The notes under the pieces were generated by a model, which saw only the letters and a program-made list of their open reading frames with translations, searched no databases and was not told the DNA's origin. Shown piece after piece: positions 63,433 to 64,000 of a stretch of 64,000 bases of DNA. How positions within the stretch are numbered: the stretch's first letter is position 1; each line of letters starts with the position of its first letter. The DNA comes from Strigamia acuminata (lineage: Eukaryota > Arthropoda > Chilopoda > Geophilomorpha > Linotaeniidae), in NCBI GenBank assembly GCA_949358305.1, contig OX442315.1, positions 25,074,427-25,138,426 on the forward strand. Reading direction: 5' to 3'. The position numbers and the translations under genes were made by a program.

Positions 63433-64000
63433 TGAATCCACAACAGATGTTTCCGATGATGGCTCGATAGATTTGCAGCATGATACATGTTGAAAGGTAG
63501 GTAAAAATGTTTCCTTTCCTCACATGATCTCATTTATTTTATTTAATCATTTCGTTTAATCATCCAGTAACTCGAAAAAAATATAAAAAATATATAAAAA
63601 AAAAATAAAATGCTCATAAATAAAGACAATTTTAGAACCTCGTTTGTCATGTGGTTTTTGTGCTGTTGATTTTAGGATATGCAGAAAAATCTGAATCCCA
63701 CTGGGGCTTCTTTCGTTTTCAGATGAACTAATATGTCAAGAAAATGGGAAAGAGAGACAATCTCCCCCTCCTATTTGATTAATCTTTGTTTGCTTTCTTC
63801 TGTGACTGAATACTGCTGAATAATCAACAATTACTTTATAATATTACTAAATATTTACATATTTTTAACTTGTTTTCGACTCCTATTTTATTCCTTAAGA
63901 TTTTCTAAAAGGGGGAAAAAAATTGATGTTTTTAAAAGCGCATACACATATACATTTGTTTTAAATTATTTGTTTGAGACAATTTGAACCCCCTCCCGTT

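Larger units (their letters stand above)
60143..64000. other. 3' flank of Irx gene B, no gene supported
   Basis: AT-rich DNA after the gene B 3' UTR. It contains a GC-rich promoter-like island at 62.26-62.54 kb, a GA microsatellite (63417-63432) and many A/T runs. No frame longer than 90 codons shows a recognisable domain. An imperfect repeat of ACGAACCGGAACG occurs near 60467-60479 and 60526-60538. Confidence 0.5.

Noticed and set aside
1-64000. tRNA, rRNA, CRISPR arrays and prokaryotic operon signals
   Set aside because: I looked for T-arm-like GGTTCGA words with a matching A-box partner and for regularly spaced direct repeats; none fitted. The sequence is eukaryotic with spliced genes.
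1-64000. Sowah, the common Irx neighbour gene in many animals
   Set aside because: No ankyrin-repeat or other Sowah-like frame was seen on either strand; if linked, it lies outside this window.

Overview
This window is animal nuclear DNA: AT-rich, with long intergenic stretches, spliced genes with GT-AG introns, many homopolymer and microsatellite tracts, and small inverted-repeat elements. The only genes I can identify are two Iroquois-class (Irx) TALE homeobox genes, both on the + strand. The first carries N-terminal motifs typical of bilaterian invertebrate Irx proteins (CCE..RPI.TDP..GQ.VCSCQYD). I read the source as a non-vertebrate bilaterian and cannot name the phylum.

Layout: 1-4020 is non-coding DNA upstream of the first gene. 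A CpG-rich, CCAAT/CRE-containing promoter region (about 4080-4330) leads into Irx gene A (coding exons 4335-4385, 5866-6162, 6280-6383, 9568-9908, 11634-12382; 513 residues). About 45 kb without any convincing protein-coding gene follows (12.4-57.3 kb). This stretch holds small inverted-repeat elements (14.7, 28.2, 30.1, 38.2 and 40.7 kb), a decayed DIRS-like retrotransposon fragment (25.3-26.1 kb), an adjoining repeat, microsatellites and several GC-rich islands. Irx gene B lies at 57879-60142 (coding exons 57879-58058, 58129-58247, 58328-58650, 59748-60142; 338 residues), preceded by a GC-rich region that looks like its promoter and 5' exon. The remainder to 64000 is its 3' flank, with one promoter-like GC-rich island at 62.26-62.54 kb.

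The two genes are tandem paralogues. Three introns fall at equivalent places with the same phases (0, 2, 1), and both proteins keep a CSC.YD motif, an LK...W...YP(Y) segment, the homeodomain, an acidic stretch and the IRO box (KPRIWS..DTA). Gene B is shorter and its homeodomain N-terminal arm is strongly altered. This looks like part of an Iroquois cluster in which the desert probably carries shared cis-regulatory DNA; that function is inference. I found no new multi-gene system. The most unusual signals are the altered gene B arm, a gene B 5' exon junction where the choice of 3' splice site sets either the N-terminus or an upstream ORF, and clear excesses of four short words (TGACGTCA, CGCATGCG, AARATGGCG, TAGGCCTA) across the non-coding DNA.
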